Below are positions 31,307-39,947 of a DNA stretch of 64,000 nt, one piece after another (the first letter of the stretch is position 1; each line of letters starts with the position of its first letter). The position numbers and the translations under genes are program-made. Source of the DNA: Pseudomonas sp. (lineage in GTDB: Bacteria; Pseudomonadota; Gammaproteobacteria; Pseudomonadales; Pseudomonadaceae); NCBI RefSeq assembly GCF_002796985.1, contig NZ_PEKX01000007.1:548284-612283 (forward strand), given 5' to 3'. The notes under the pieces are model-generated. The model was not told where the DNA came from. It was given only the letters and a program-made list of their open reading frames with translations, and did not search any database.

Positions 31307-32248
31307 ATGGATGGCAAAACCCTCTTTCTGGCCGCCTTGCTCGCTCAAGCCGTCGCCACGCCGGCATTCGCCGCACCTGCTACCTCCAACCAGAGCGAAG
31401 CCCCCGCTGCTTCTGCTGCTGCGCCTGCTCCCGCCGCCGAGTCGGACGAGGAGATGTCGCCCGAGACTTTCGTCGCCAGCCTGCACTTCCAGAAGGGCAA
31501 GGTGGTGGTCGGCGATAACCTGGCTACTTTCGACCTGCCGGACAATTTCGTCTTCCTCGACGGCAAGGACGCCGAGCGCGTACTGGAAGCCTGGGGCAAC
31601 CCACCCAGTTCCGAGCCGCCGCTGGGCATGCTGATGCCGGCCGGGGTATCACCTTTCGCTACCGAGTCCTGGGCGGTGACCGTGCAGTACGAGGAGAGTG
31701 GCTATGTCTCCGATGAGGACGCGGCGAAGATCGACTACGCCGAGATGCTCAAGGAGATGCAGGACGACCTCAAGGAAGCCAACCCGCAGCGCGAGCAGCA
31801 GGGTTTCGAGGCGATCCAGTTGATCGGCTGGGCCGCACCCCCGCGTTATGACGCTGCGGAGAAGAAGCTCTATTGGGCCAAGGAGCTGCAGTTCGGTGAC
31901 GCCAAGGCTCACACGCTGAACTACAACATCCGTGCGCTGGGCCGCAAAGGTGTGCTGGTGCTGAACTTCGTCGCCGGCATGGAGCAACTGCCGGAGATCG
32001 AGCAGAACGTCGGCAAGGTACTGGCGATGACCGAGTTCAATCCGGGCAGCCGCTATGTCGACTTCAACCCCAGCGTCGACAAGGTTGCCGCCTACGGCCT
32101 GGGCGCGCTGATCGCCGGCAAGGTCGCCGCCAAGGTCGGCCTGTTCGCCACTTTGCTGGTGCTGCTGAAGAAGCTGTGGATCGTCCCGGCCCTGGCCATC
32201 GGCTGGCTCGCCCGGCGTTTCAAACGCAAGCCGTCGAACGAAGGCTGA
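31307..32248 (+). CDS. DUF2167 membrane-anchored protein
   Basis: A 313-residue protein with a signal peptide (LFLAALLAQAVATPAFA), an Ala/Pro-rich linker, a conserved DUF2167 domain (for example DGKDAERVLEAWGNPP, GWAAPPRYDAAEKKLYWAKEL, and MEQLPEIEQNVGKVLAMTEF) and a C-terminal membrane segment with a basic tail (LLKKLWIVPALAIGWLARRFKRK). The bulk should face the periplasm. Function is unknown. The ATG at 31307 follows CAGGAG at about 10 nt. A terminator lies just downstream. Confidence 0.82.
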   Translation: MDGKTLFLAALLAQAVATPAFAAPATSNQSEAPAASAAAPAPAAESDEEMSPETFVASLHFQKGKVVVGDNLATFDLPDNFVFLDGKDAERVLEAWGNPPSSEPPLGMLMPAGVSPFATESWAVTVQYEESGYVSDEDAAKIDYAEMLKEMQDDLKEANPQREQQGFEAIQLIGWAAPPRYDAAEKKLYWAKELQFGDAKAHTLNYNIRALGRKGVLVLNFVAGMEQLPEIEQNVGKVLAMTEFNPGSRYVDFNPSVDKVAAYGLGALIAGKVAAKVGLFATLLVLLKKLWIVPALAIGWLARRFKRKPSNEG

Positions 32249-32277
32249 TTTCCCGGCCTGACTTTCGAGGCACAAAA

Positions 32278-32304
32278 AAGCCGGGCATCTGCCCGGCTTT
32301 TTCT
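32278..32304 (+). terminator. Terminator after the DUF2167 gene
   Basis: AAGCCGGGC (32278-32286) pairs with GCCCGGCTT (32291-32299), followed by a T-rich run. Confidence 0.88.
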
Positions 32305-32314
32305 TTGGCTCTTC

Positions 32315-32391
32315 GTAGGAGCGAGCTTGCTCGCGAACAATGCTCCCGGCGGTATCAGCGTCGGGCGGTTCGCGAGCAAGCTCGCTCCTAC
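32315..32391. repeat. REPIN-type palindromic repeat, family A, copy 5
   Basis: Arms at 32315-32337 and 32369-32391. It sits between two convergent terminators that end the DUF2167 gene and the purM operon. Confidence 0.9.
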
Positions 32392-32420
32392 AGGCCTGGC
32401 ACCGTTTGGAGCAGGCAAGA

Positions 32421-32445
32421 AAAAGCCGGGCATTGCCCGGCTTTT
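32421..32445 (-). terminator. Terminator of the purM-purN-DUF3108 operon
   Basis: AAAAGCCGGGC (32421-32431) pairs with GCCCGGCTTTT (32435-32445). The minus-strand transcript from the gene ending at 32460 ends in a U-run here. Confidence 0.88.
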
Positions 32446-32459
32446 CATGTGCTGAAGGA

Positions 32460-33176
32460 TCAGCCTTTCTCACCCTGAACCGCTTTGCCGTTCACGGTGC
32501 CTTCCTTGAGCATGATCTGGTATTCCTTGCCGTCGGACTCCTGCTGGTACAGGCGCACGAGGAGGAAGTCCCAATCCTTGGCGAACCAGAGGATAGTCTT
32601 GCGGTTGCTCTTGGTGGGGTCGCGCACGCGCTCCACCTTGATCGCGGTGATCAGGCCGGCCTGGGTGCGGACCTTCTCTTCGCCGAGCACGCGGAAATCG
32701 TAGGTATCGGTGTCGGTACCCTCGATCACCTGGTAGCTCATGGCCTTCTTGCCGACGGCCACGTCATGCTGCAGCGCGAGCTGGTAGGTGGACTTGTCCA
32801 GCTGGCCCTTGTTCAGCGGCTGGCGCACCTGGTCGCCACGGTCGCTGCCCAGCACCTGCTTCTCCGCCCAGTCGAAATCGAGCTCGGTCTGCTTGTTCTT
32901 GCCCAGGCCTTCGCGAGCCCAGCGGTAGGTCAGCGGCAGGTAGGTGTCGTTCTCGACCTTGAATGTGCTGTTCTCGGTCAGGCTGGCCAGCAGCATGGAG
33001 GCCTTGAAATTCAGCTCCCAACGGCCGCCATCGCCCTGCTTGAGGCTACGGGAGGCGGTACCGCTGATGGGCATCTGCTTCCAGTCGGCGGTGTAGCTGG
33101 CATCGAACGGTTCCAGCTCATAAGCCTGGGCCGGCAAGGTCAGCACGGCCATCAGGAATAACAGAGCTCTACGCAT
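32460..33176 (-). CDS. DUF3108 periplasmic protein
   Basis: A 238-residue secreted protein with signal peptide MRRALLFLMAVLTLPAQA. The mature part is beta-rich, with YELEPFDASYTADWKQMPISGTASRSL and the DUF3108 core (TYDFRVLGEEKVRTQAGLITAIKVERVRD, then KTILWFAKDWDFLLVRLYQ). Function is unknown. It lies 10 nt downstream of purN on the same strand with GGAG before the ATG, so it is the third gene of the purM-purN operon, although no link to purine synthesis is evident. Confidence 0.82.
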   Translation of the reverse strand: MRRALLFLMAVLTLPAQAYELEPFDASYTADWKQMPISGTASRSLKQGDGGRWELNFKASMLLASLTENSTFKVENDTYLPLTYRWAREGLGKNKQTELDFDWAEKQVLGSDRGDQVRQPLNKGQLDKSTYQLALQHDVAVGKKAMSYQVIEGTDTDTYDFRVLGEEKVRTQAGLITAIKVERVRDPTKSNRKTILWFAKDWDFLLVRLYQQESDGKEYQIMLKEGTVNGKAVQGEKG

Positions 33177-33186
33177 CGCGAATCTC

Positions 33187-33837
33187 CTAGGTTCGGTACG
33201 AATAGCCGGACGCGGGCAGAAGCTCCCCATCCAGCGTGGCGCCTTGATCGCCCAGGCGTACTCGGCCTTCGGCGAACCAGCGCATGGCCAGCGGATAGAT
33301 CACATGCTCCTGCAGGTGAACGCGCTGCGCCAGCGTTTCCGGCGTGTCGTCAGACTGTACCGGGATTGCCGCCTGTACGACCAGAGGACCGCCATCAAGT
33401 TCCTCGGTGACGAAGTGCACACTGCAGCCGTGCTCGGCGTCGCCGGCCTCCAGCGCACGCTGGTGGGTATGCAGGCCCTTGTACTTGGGCAGCAGGGACG
33501 GATGGATGTTCAGCAGGCGGCCCTGGTAGTGACGCACGAAGTCTGCGCTGAGGATGCGCATGAAGCCGGCGAGCAGCACTAGATCAGCGTCGAAGCCGTC
33601 GATGGCCTGGATCAGCGCGGCATCGAAGCTTTCGCGATCGGCGTAGGCCTTGTGGTCGAGGAAGCAGGTCTCGATGCCGGCCTTGCGCGCACGCTCCAGG
33701 CCGTAGGCGTCCGCGCGGTTGGAAATCACCGCGCGGATCACCGCCGGCGTGTCGGTGCCGGCGAGACTGTCGATCAGGGCTTGCAGGTTGCTGCCGGAGC
33801 CGGAAATCAGCACCACGACATTGCAAGGTGTGGACAT
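33187..33837 (-). CDS. purN: Phosphoribosylglycinamide formyltransferase PurN
   Basis: A 216-residue cytosolic enzyme, step 3 of purine synthesis: it formylates glycinamide ribonucleotide with 10-formyltetrahydrofolate. It has the substrate loop ISGSGSNLQAL, LLAGFMRIL, the catalytic Asn-His of LNIHPSLLPKYKG, and the Asp of TEELDGGPLVVQ. Start and purM stop overlap as TGATG. A longer open frame upstream lies inside purM. Confidence 0.95.
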   Translation of the reverse strand: MSTPCNVVVLISGSGSNLQALIDSLAGTDTPAVIRAVISNRADAYGLERARKAGIETCFLDHKAYADRESFDAALIQAIDGFDADLVLLAGFMRILSADFVRHYQGRLLNIHPSLLPKYKGLHTHQRALEAGDAEHGCSVHFVTEELDGGPLVVQAAIPVQSDDTPETLAQRVHLQEHVIYPLAMRWFAEGRVRLGDQGATLDGELLPASGYSYRT

Positions 33838-34898
33838 CAGTGGCCTTTCAGGTTGTTCAGGACCACGCGCTCGGCGTCGGCGGCGCAAGCATCGATGCTG
33901 CCGATGACCCACGGCTGCTCGCCGGCGTCACGCAGGGCTTTCAGGGAAACCTCGACCTGATCCTGGGCGACGCAGATGACCATGCCCACGCCGCAGTTCA
34001 GCACGCGGTGCATCTCGGTCTCGTCAACGTTGCCTTTCTCCTGCAGCCAGTCGAAGACCGCCGGGCGCTGCCAGCTGGCCACGTCGACCACGGCCTGGGC
34101 ATTGTCCGGGAGGACGCGCGGGATGTTGTCCAGCAGGCCGCCGCCGGTGATGTGGGCCATGGCCTTGACCGCGCCGGTCTGCTTGATCAGTTGCAGCAGC
34201 GGCTTCACGTAGATGCGCGTCGGAGCCATCAGCAGGTCGGCCAGGGGCTGGCCGTTCAGCTGGGTGGCTTCGATGTCGGCGCCGGAGACTTCGATGATCT
34301 TGCGGATCAGCGAGTAGCCGTTGGAGTGCGGGCCGGAGGAGGGCAGGGCGATCAGGGCGTCGCCGGCGACCACTTTCGAGCCGTCGATGATTTCGGACTT
34401 CTCTACCACGCCGACGCAGAAGCCAGCCAGGTCGTAGTCTTCGCCTTCGTACATGCCCGGCATCTCGGCGGTTTCGCCACCGACCAGGGAGCAACCTGCC
34501 AGCTCGCAGCCGGCGCCGATGCCGGTGACCACGGTGGCAGCCACGTCGACATTCAGTTTGCCGGTGGCGTAGTAGTCGAGGAAGAACAGCGGCTCGGCGC
34601 CGCACACGACCAGGTCGTTGACGCACATGGCGACCAGATCCTGGCCGATGCTGTCGTGCTTGTTCAGGTTCAGCGCCAGACGCAGCTTGGTGCCGACGCC
34701 GTCGGTGCCGGAGACCAGCACGGGTTGCTTGTAACCAGCCGGGATTTCGCACAGAGCGCCAAAGCCACCCAGACCGCCCATGACTTCCGGACGCGCGGTG
34801 CGCTTGGCGACGCCTTTGATGCGTTCGACCAGGGCTTCGCCGGCGTCGATGTCCACACCGGCGTCCTTGTAGCTCAACGAGGGTTGCTTGTTGCTCAT
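33837..34898 (-). CDS. purM: Phosphoribosylformylglycinamidine cyclo-ligase PurM
   Basis: A 353-residue enzyme, step 5 of purine synthesis: it closes the imidazole ring to form aminoimidazole ribonucleotide using ATP. Recognisable sequence includes YKDAGVDIDAGEALVERIK, GFGALCEIP, SGTDGVGTKLRLA, GGETAEMPGMY, and GLLDNIPRVLP. It leads the purM-purN-DUF3108 operon and is divergent from the DUF2066 gene across about 210 nt, which hold both promoters. I see no clear PurR-type palindrome. Confidence 0.96.
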   Translation of the reverse strand: MSNKQPSLSYKDAGVDIDAGEALVERIKGVAKRTARPEVMGGLGGFGALCEIPAGYKQPVLVSGTDGVGTKLRLALNLNKHDSIGQDLVAMCVNDLVVCGAEPLFFLDYYATGKLNVDVAATVVTGIGAGCELAGCSLVGGETAEMPGMYEGEDYDLAGFCVGVVEKSEIIDGSKVVAGDALIALPSSGPHSNGYSLIRKIIEVSGADIEATQLNGQPLADLLMAPTRIYVKPLLQLIKQTGAVKAMAHITGGGLLDNIPRVLPDNAQAVVDVASWQRPAVFDWLQEKGNVDETEMHRVLNCGVGMVICVAQDQVEVSLKALRDAGEQPWVIGSIDACAADAERVVLNNLKGH

Positions 34899-35111
34899 AA
34901 ATCCAGGCCTTTAAAAGGGATGATTCGTCTTGCCGCCGGGTGCGCCGTTCGCGCTTCCCGGCCTGCGCGGGAGGCGCGGGATTTTATCAGGCTTGCCCGG
35001 CAGCGGCCATCTCGCGCTGTTGCCGCTGGCCGGACGGCTGTTTAAGGTATAGGCCTTCCTTGCCAGCTCGTTGGAGGCTGGCAACTTCGATTTACTCCGC
35101 GAGAGCCCGCC

Positions 35112-36152
35112 ATGCGCCTGACCGCCCGCTTGTTGATCCTCTGTCTGTCGCTGTTCAGCCTGCCGTCCTTCGCTGAAACGCTGGGTAACCTGTACCAGGT
35201 GCACGAACCGGTCGCTTCCCAGCAGCCGGACGAACGCAATGCCGGCCTGAGCCGTGCCCTGCAGACCCTGGTGCTGCGCCTGACCGGCAATGCCTCCGCT
35301 GCGCAGAGCCCGGCCCTGGCCGGCTACTTCAAGGACCCGCAGCAACTGATCAGCCAGTACGGCTTTGAAAATGGCCCGCCCATGGCGCTGGTGGTGGACT
35401 TTGATCCGACCGCCACCGACAACGCCCTGCGCCAGGCCGGCCTGTCTGTCTGGGGCGCCAGCCGGCCGAGCGTGCTGGCCTGGTGGCTGAACGAAAGCGC
35501 CAACGGCAGCAGCCTGGTGGGTGATAGCCAGGAAGCCTCCGCACCGTTGAACCGCGCTGCCCAGCGCCGTGGCCTGCCGCTGCGCCTGCCGATCGCCGAC
35601 CTCAGCGAGCAGCAGGTCGGTACCGCTGAAAACCTCAATGCCGCCCAGCCTGACGCGCTGAAGTCGGCCTCTGAACGCTACGGTGCCGACGCCCTCCTGG
35701 CGGTGGACGCCAAGGAAGCCGACGGCAAGTGGACCGCCACCTGGCGCGTCTGGATGGGCGATAGCCGTGAGCAGGGCCAGGCCCAGGGCGATACTCCGGA
35801 CGCCTTGGCCGATGCCGTCATGCTGGGCGTTTCCCAGCGCCTGTCGCAGCGCTTCGTCGGTTCGGCCGGCTCGGCTTCGGCCCAGGTCCTGCAAATCGAA
35901 GGCGCCGACCTGGCCCGTTACGCCGAAGTCTCGCGCCTGCTGGAGCCCATGGGCGCCAAGCTGGTGGAGGTCCAGGGTAACAAGCTCATCTACCGCGTGA
36001 CTGCCAGCGCCGAGCAACTGCGTGCGCAACTGGCCCTGGCGCGCTTGCAGGAGGCCCCGGCCGAGCCGGCGCAACCCGCGGTGGACGCCAATGGCCAGCC
36101 GGTGCCGAACGCCGCCGTGCCAGCGCAGAACACCCTGCGCTTCCACTGGTGA
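35112..36152 (+). CDS. DUF2066 secreted protein
   Basis: A 346-residue protein with signal peptide (LTARLLILCLSLFSLPSFA) and the DUF2066 domain (NLYQVHEPVASQQPDERNAGLSRALQTLVLRLTGN; PLRLPIADLSEQQ; residue numbers not counted). The C-terminal 50 residues are Pro/Ala-rich and probably flexible. A periplasmic or lipid-linked location is expected; function is unknown. In Pseudomonas this gene lies between purM and hda, as it does here, but no functional link is known. Confidence 0.82.
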   Translation: MRLTARLLILCLSLFSLPSFAETLGNLYQVHEPVASQQPDERNAGLSRALQTLVLRLTGNASAAQSPALAGYFKDPQQLISQYGFENGPPMALVVDFDPTATDNALRQAGLSVWGASRPSVLAWWLNESANGSSLVGDSQEASAPLNRAAQRRGLPLRLPIADLSEQQVGTAENLNAAQPDALKSASERYGADALLAVDAKEADGKWTATWRVWMGDSREQGQAQGDTPDALADAVMLGVSQRLSQRFVGSAGSASAQVLQIEGADLARYAEVSRLLEPMGAKLVEVQGNKLIYRVTASAEQLRAQLALARLQEAPAEPAQPAVDANGQPVPNAAVPAQNTLRFHW

Positions 36153-36236
36153 TGAACGCGTCTGGGGGCGGGCAAAGTCCCGCTTCCAGGCTCCAGTGGC
36201 TCTGAGTCGCACGTGGGAGCTGCGTTATCCTTCTGA

Positions 36237-36245
36237 TTTGGATAA
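36237..36245 (-). promoter_or_regulatory. Possible DnaA box upstream of hda
   Basis: The minus strand reads TTATCCAAA, 8 of 9 matches to the DnaA box TTATCCACA. It is half of an imperfect inverted pair, with TTATCC at 36225-36230, 54 nt before the hda start. One site is weak evidence. Confidence 0.35.
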
Positions 36246-36298
36246 ACTTTCAGTCACCAAGGCCCACCCCAAGCGATTGAAGAAACGCCCGGCCCGGC

Positions 36299-37003
36299 AT
36301 GACTCCTATGCAGCTCCCACTCAGCGTACGTCTGCGCGATGACGCAACGTTCGCCAACTACTACCCCGGCGCCAATGCCGCGGCGCTCGGCTATGTCGAG
36401 CGTCTGTGCGAGCCCGAAGCGGGGTGGACGGAAAGCCTGATCTATCTCTGGGGCGCCGATGGCGTGGGCCGCAGTCACCTGTTGCAGGCCGCCTGCATTC
36501 GCTCCGAACAGCTGGGCGAGCCGTCGGTGTACCTGCCGATGGCAGACCTGGTGGCCTACGGCCCGGAAATCTTCGACAACCTCGAACAGCGCGAGCTGGT
36601 GTGCCTGGACGATCTCGACGCCCTGGCCGGCAAGCGCGAGTGGGAAGAGGCGCTGTTCCACCTGTTCAACCGCCTGCGCGACTCCGGCCGCAAGCTGCTG
36701 CTGTCGGCCTCGGTGTCGCCGCGCGAGCTGAAGGTGAAGCTGCCGGACCTGAAATCGCGGCTGACCCTCTCGCTGATCTTCCAGCTGCACCCGCTGACCG
36801 ACGACGAGAAGCTGCGCGCCCTTCAGTTGCGCGCTTCGCGCCGTGGCCTGCACCTGACCGACGAAGTGGGGCGCTTCATCCTCACCCGCGGCGCGCGAAG
36901 CATGCAGTTCCTCTTCGATCTGCTGGACGAACTGGACAAGGCCTCGCTGCAGGCGCAGCGCAAGCTGACCATTCCCTTCCTCAAGGAAACCATGGGCTGG
37001 TAA
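36299..37003 (+). CDS. hda: DnaA regulatory inactivator Hda
   Basis: A 234-residue AAA+ protein homologous to domain III of DnaA. With the beta clamp it triggers ATP hydrolysis by DnaA after initiation. The N-terminus, MTPMQLPLSVRLRDDATFANY, contains the clamp-binding QLPLSV near residues 5-10. The nucleotide site is GADGVGRSHLL, with Arg in place of the usual Walker A lysine as in E. coli Hda, and LVCLDDLDAL is Walker B. The ribosome site is weak (GAAGAA). Possible self-regulatory DnaA box upstream. Confidence 0.94.
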   Translation: MTPMQLPLSVRLRDDATFANYYPGANAAALGYVERLCEPEAGWTESLIYLWGADGVGRSHLLQAACIRSEQLGEPSVYLPMADLVAYGPEIFDNLEQRELVCLDDLDALAGKREWEEALFHLFNRLRDSGRKLLLSASVSPRELKVKLPDLKSRLTLSLIFQLHPLTDDEKLRALQLRASRRGLHLTDEVGRFILTRGARSMQFLFDLLDELDKASLQAQRKLTIPFLKETMGW

Positions 37004-37027
37004 GCCCCGGTTTCCCTGATTCGCCGA

Positions 37028-37477
37028 TCAGGCGCTCGTCGCTTCCTGCTGTGGTTCCTGGCCTTCACCGGCCAGCTTGCGGTCGTACTGGAAGCGCCAG
37101 CGCGTGTACATCAGCGCCGAACAGAACAGCGACACGCTGAGGATGATCTCCGCCCAGCCGAAGATGGCGTGGTTGGGATCGAAGGCGTTGAGCACGCCGA
37201 GGATGAAGTAAAGGTTGATCACGTAGCACGCCCAGGCGTGGCCGCGTGCGCTGCCGATCAGGATGCCCGGCGCCACCACCAGCAGCGGCAGCAGCTTGAA
37301 CGCCAGCACTGCCCAGGGGACCCAGTGCGCCGCACCGTGGGCGTCGGCGAACAGCAGGTCCCAGATGACGATGAGCAGGATCAGCCCGATGAAGCTGCCG
37401 AGGGCGACCGCACGGCTGGCGGCCAGCCGGGGTTTGAGCCACTCCAGGGGCGGCAGCGGTTTGTTCTTGCGGGCCAT
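37028..37477 (-). CDS. DUF2069 membrane protein
   Basis: A 149-residue inner-membrane protein with about four hydrophobic segments and polar ends. The core (PWAVLAFKLLPLLVVAPGILIGSARGHAWACYVINLYFILGVLNAF) matches DUF2069 (YihI/YciC-unrelated small membrane proteins found beside wrbA). Function is unknown. The ATG touches the wrbA stop (TGAATG), so it is the third gene of an arsC-like, wrbA, DUF2069 operon. Confidence 0.82.
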   Translation of the reverse strand: MARKNKPLPPLEWLKPRLAASRAVALGSFIGLILLIVIWDLLFADAHGAAHWVPWAVLAFKLLPLLVVAPGILIGSARGHAWACYVINLYFILGVLNAFDPNHAIFGWAEIILSVSLFCSALMYTRWRFQYDRKLAGEGQEPQQEATSA

Positions 37478-38074
37478 TCAACTCTCCAGTTTGCGGGCGA
37501 CTTCGGCCAGGCGCTTGCCCAGCGCGCGGCACAGGGTGATTTCGTGTTCGTCCAGGCTGCGCTTGCCGTCGGCAGTGGCGAAGTGGCTGGCGCCATAGGG
37601 CGTGCCGCCGCCTCGCGTCTCCAGCAGCGCGGGCTCGCTATAGGGGATGCCGGTGATGATCATGCCGTGGTGCAACAACGGCAGCATCATCGACAGCTGG
37701 GTGGTTTCCTGGCCGCCATGCAGGCTGGCGGTGGAGGTGAAGACCGCCGCCGGCTTGCCCGCCAGGCCGCCGGTCAGCCACAGGCTGCTGGTGCCGTCGA
37801 GGAAGTACTTGAGCGGCGCGGCCATGTTGCCGAAGCGCGTCGGGCTGCCGAGCACAAGGCCGGAGCAGTCCTTCAGGTCATCCAGGGTGGCGTAGAGCGC
37901 GCCTTCGGCCGGAATATCCGGAGCAACGGCTTCGCACTCGGTGGAAACCGCGGGCACTGTGCGTACGCGCGCCTCCAGGCCGCCCTGCTCGACGCCACGG
38001 GCGATCTGCCGGGCCATTTCAGCAGTGGCGCCGTGGCGGCTGTAATACAGAACCAGGATGTAGGAAGCACTCAA
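37478..38074 (-). CDS. wrbA: NAD(P)H:quinone oxidoreductase WrbA
   Basis: A 198-residue flavodoxin-like FMN enzyme that reduces quinones by two electrons, protecting against redox cycling. The FMN phosphate loop is YYSRHGATAEMA near residues 10-21; LGSPTRFGNMA and TGGLAGKPAAVFTSTASLHGGQETT follow. The start codon is TTG (MSASYILVLYY), which overlaps the preceding arsC-like stop as TTGA. No ATG exists near the conserved start, and the length equals the P. aeruginosa protein, so the TTG is well supported. Confidence 0.93.
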   Translation of the reverse strand: MSASYILVLYYSRHGATAEMARQIARGVEQGGLEARVRTVPAVSTECEAVAPDIPAEGALYATLDDLKDCSGLVLGSPTRFGNMAAPLKYFLDGTSSLWLTGGLAGKPAAVFTSTASLHGGQETTQLSMMLPLLHHGMIITGIPYSEPALLETRGGGTPYGASHFATADGKRSLDEHEITLCRALGKRLAEVARKLES

Positions 38075-38424
38075 GGCAGGATCTCCAGCACCTTCTCCGG
38101 TGGACGGCCAATCACCGCCTTGTCGCCGACGATGACGATCGGTCGCTCGATCAGCTTGGGATGCCGGGTCATCGCCTCGATCAGTTGCTCATCGCTCAGC
38201 GCCGGGTTGGCCAGGTCGAGTTCCTGGTATTCATCCTCGCCACTGCGCAGCAGCTGACGCGCACTGATGCCCAGCTTGCCGAGCAGCGCCTTGAGTTCGG
38301 CGGCGCTGGGCGGGGTTTCCAGGTAGCGGATGATCTCGGGCTGGATGCCGCGTTCTTCGAGCAGTTCGAGGGCTCCACGGGACTTGGAGCAGCGCGGATT
38401 GTGGAAAATTGAAATCTGACTCAT
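38071..38424 (-). CDS. ArsC/YfgD-family thioredoxin-fold protein
   Basis: A 117-residue ArsC-family protein. The N-terminal FHNPRCSKSR carries the active-site cysteine (C12) and the family arginine later in GRPPEKVLEIL. Glutaredoxin-dependent arsenate reductases of this family also include the YfgD group with no proven arsenate role. There are no other ars genes nearby, so arsenate reduction is uncertain. It is the first gene of the three-gene minus-strand operon and is divergent from the YihY gene. Confidence 0.87.
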   Translation of the reverse strand: MSQISIFHNPRCSKSRGALELLEERGIQPEIIRYLETPPSAAELKALLGKLGISARQLLRSGEDEYQELDLANPALSDEQLIEAMTRHPKLIERPIVIVGDKAVIGRPPEKVLEILP

Positions 38425-38549
38425 GTGCCGGGGCTCGCAAGGCCGATGAAGTGGCGGCTATTCTAACCGCCTCCTCGGACTGGACTGAACCGCTGTTGTT
38501 CTCCGTGATCTACGAGGACGGATTTTTCGGTGCAGCCAAAGGACACTTC

Positions 38550-39779
38550 ATGCACGAACGCCTGCAGGGCCTGGTCGAATTCGGCCGCTATCTGGTCCAG
38601 CGCTTCCTCGCCGACAAGGCGCCCAACAGCGCCGCGGCCCTGACTTACACCACGTTGTTCGCGGTCGTTCCGATGATGACCGTGACCTTCGCCATGCTCT
38701 CGGCGGTGCCGGCTTTCGAGGGCATGGGCGAGCGCATCCAGCTGTTCGTGTTCCGCAACTTCGTGCCCTCTACGGGAGAAGCGGTCGAGGCTTACTTGCG
38801 CAACTTCACTGTGCAGGCGCGGCATTTGACCTGGCTGGGCGTGGCCTTCCTGGCGGTCACTGCCTTCACCATGCTGGTGACCATCGAGAAGGCCTTCAAT
38901 GCCATCTGGCGCGTACGTCAGCCGCGCCGGGGCGTTACCCGCTTCCTGCTGTACTGGGCGATTCTCAGCCTCGGGCCGCTGCTGCTGGGGACCGGTTTTG
39001 CCATGTCCACCTATATCACGTCGCTGTCGTTGCTCTCTGGCCCCCATGCGCTTCCGGGGGCCGCGACATTGCTGAAGGTTATGCCCCTGCTGTTTAGCGT
39101 CGCCGCCTTCACCCTGATCTATGCGGCGGTACCCAACGCGCGGGTGCCGTTCCTGCATGCGCTGGCCGGCGGTGTCTTCACCGCGATCCTGTTCGAGGCG
39201 GCCAAATCGCTGTTCGGCTTCTATGTGAGCTTCTTTCCCGGCTACAAGCTGATCTATGGCGCCTTTGCCACGGTGCCGCTGTTCCTGCTGTGGATCTACC
39301 TGTCCTGGCTGATCGTGCTGTTTGGCGCGGAGCTGGTCTGCAACCTGTCCTCGACCCGTCTCTGGCGGCGCCGCGCCATGCCGCGTCTGCTGGTGATCCT
39401 CGGCGTGCTGCGGGTGTTCTTCGACCGTCAGCGCCACGGCCTGCCGACGCGCCTGGCGCATCTGCACCGTGCAGGTTGGCTGCTGCCGGAAGACGAGTGG
39501 GAAGAGGTGCTGGATTTTCTGGAAGGCGAGCAACTGGTCTGCCGCGCCGGCTCGACCACCGCTGCCTGGGTGCTGTGCCGCGACCTGGGCAGTTATAGCC
39601 TGCATCACCTGCTCAACCGCAGCCCCTGGCCCCTGCCGTGCCTGGATGCCCTGCCAGCGGAGCTGGATGAGCCCTGGTATCCGGAATTGAAGGAGGCCTT
39701 GGCACGCTACCAGGCGGATCGTCAGGAGCTGTTCGGTGACAGTCTGGCGAAATGGTTGAAGCCGTCACATTCTGAGTGA
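38550..39779 (+). CDS. YihY/virulence factor BrkB-family membrane protein
   Basis: A 409-residue inner-membrane protein. Residues about 1-285 are the six-segment YihY core (NSAAALTYTTLFAVVPMMTV; VTIEKAFNAIWRVRQPR; YGAFATVPLFLLWIYLSWLIVLFGAEL). About 120 C-terminal residues form a soluble extension with a winged-helix look. The old label RNase BN for this family is incorrect. Function is unknown. I place the start at 38550 (MHERLQGLVEFGRYL), which has AAAGGA 7 nt upstream; a longer in-frame start lacks similarity. Confidence 0.88.
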   Translation: MHERLQGLVEFGRYLVQRFLADKAPNSAAALTYTTLFAVVPMMTVTFAMLSAVPAFEGMGERIQLFVFRNFVPSTGEAVEAYLRNFTVQARHLTWLGVAFLAVTAFTMLVTIEKAFNAIWRVRQPRRGVTRFLLYWAILSLGPLLLGTGFAMSTYITSLSLLSGPHALPGAATLLKVMPLLFSVAAFTLIYAAVPNARVPFLHALAGGVFTAILFEAAKSLFGFYVSFFPGYKLIYGAFATVPLFLLWIYLSWLIVLFGAELVCNLSSTRLWRRRAMPRLLVILGVLRVFFDRQRHGLPTRLAHLHRAGWLLPEDEWEEVLDFLEGEQLVCRAGSTTAAWVLCRDLGSYSLHHLLNRSPWPLPCLDALPAELDEPWYPELKEALARYQADRQELFGDSLAKWLKPSHSE

Positions 39780-39841
39780 CGCAAAACGTCAGTTTGCGGC
39801 GATTCTGATGCCTCGGGCGCTTCATGCGTCCTCAGAAATGC

Positions 39842-39868
39842 GCCAATTCTCGCTTCTTCAGAATTGGC
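39842..39868. other. Perfect 9-bp inverted repeat
   Basis: GCCAATTCT (39842-39850) and AGAATTGGC (39860-39868) are exact complements around a 9-nt centre. No T-run follows, so it is more likely an operator-type or RNA element than a terminator. Its right arm overlaps the -24 box of the promoter below. Confidence 0.55.
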
Positions 39869-39894
39869 ACAGTTCTGGCTATGTCCTGGCTATG
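39865..39894 (+). promoter_or_regulatory. Sigma-54-like promoter and tandem 9-mer
   Basis: TGGCAC-AGTTC-TGGCT (39865-39880) has the GG-N10-GC spacing of sigma-54 promoters, with one mismatch in the -12 element (TGGC instead of TTGC). CTGGCTATG then repeats at 39875-39883 and 39886-39894, an 11-nt period. A start site near 39891 would serve the small gene at 39948. Confidence 0.45.
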
Positions 39895-39947
39895 AAACGG
39901 ACGGGACATAGATGTCCTTCAGAAGTTCCTCCAAGGCCAGCGAACCC

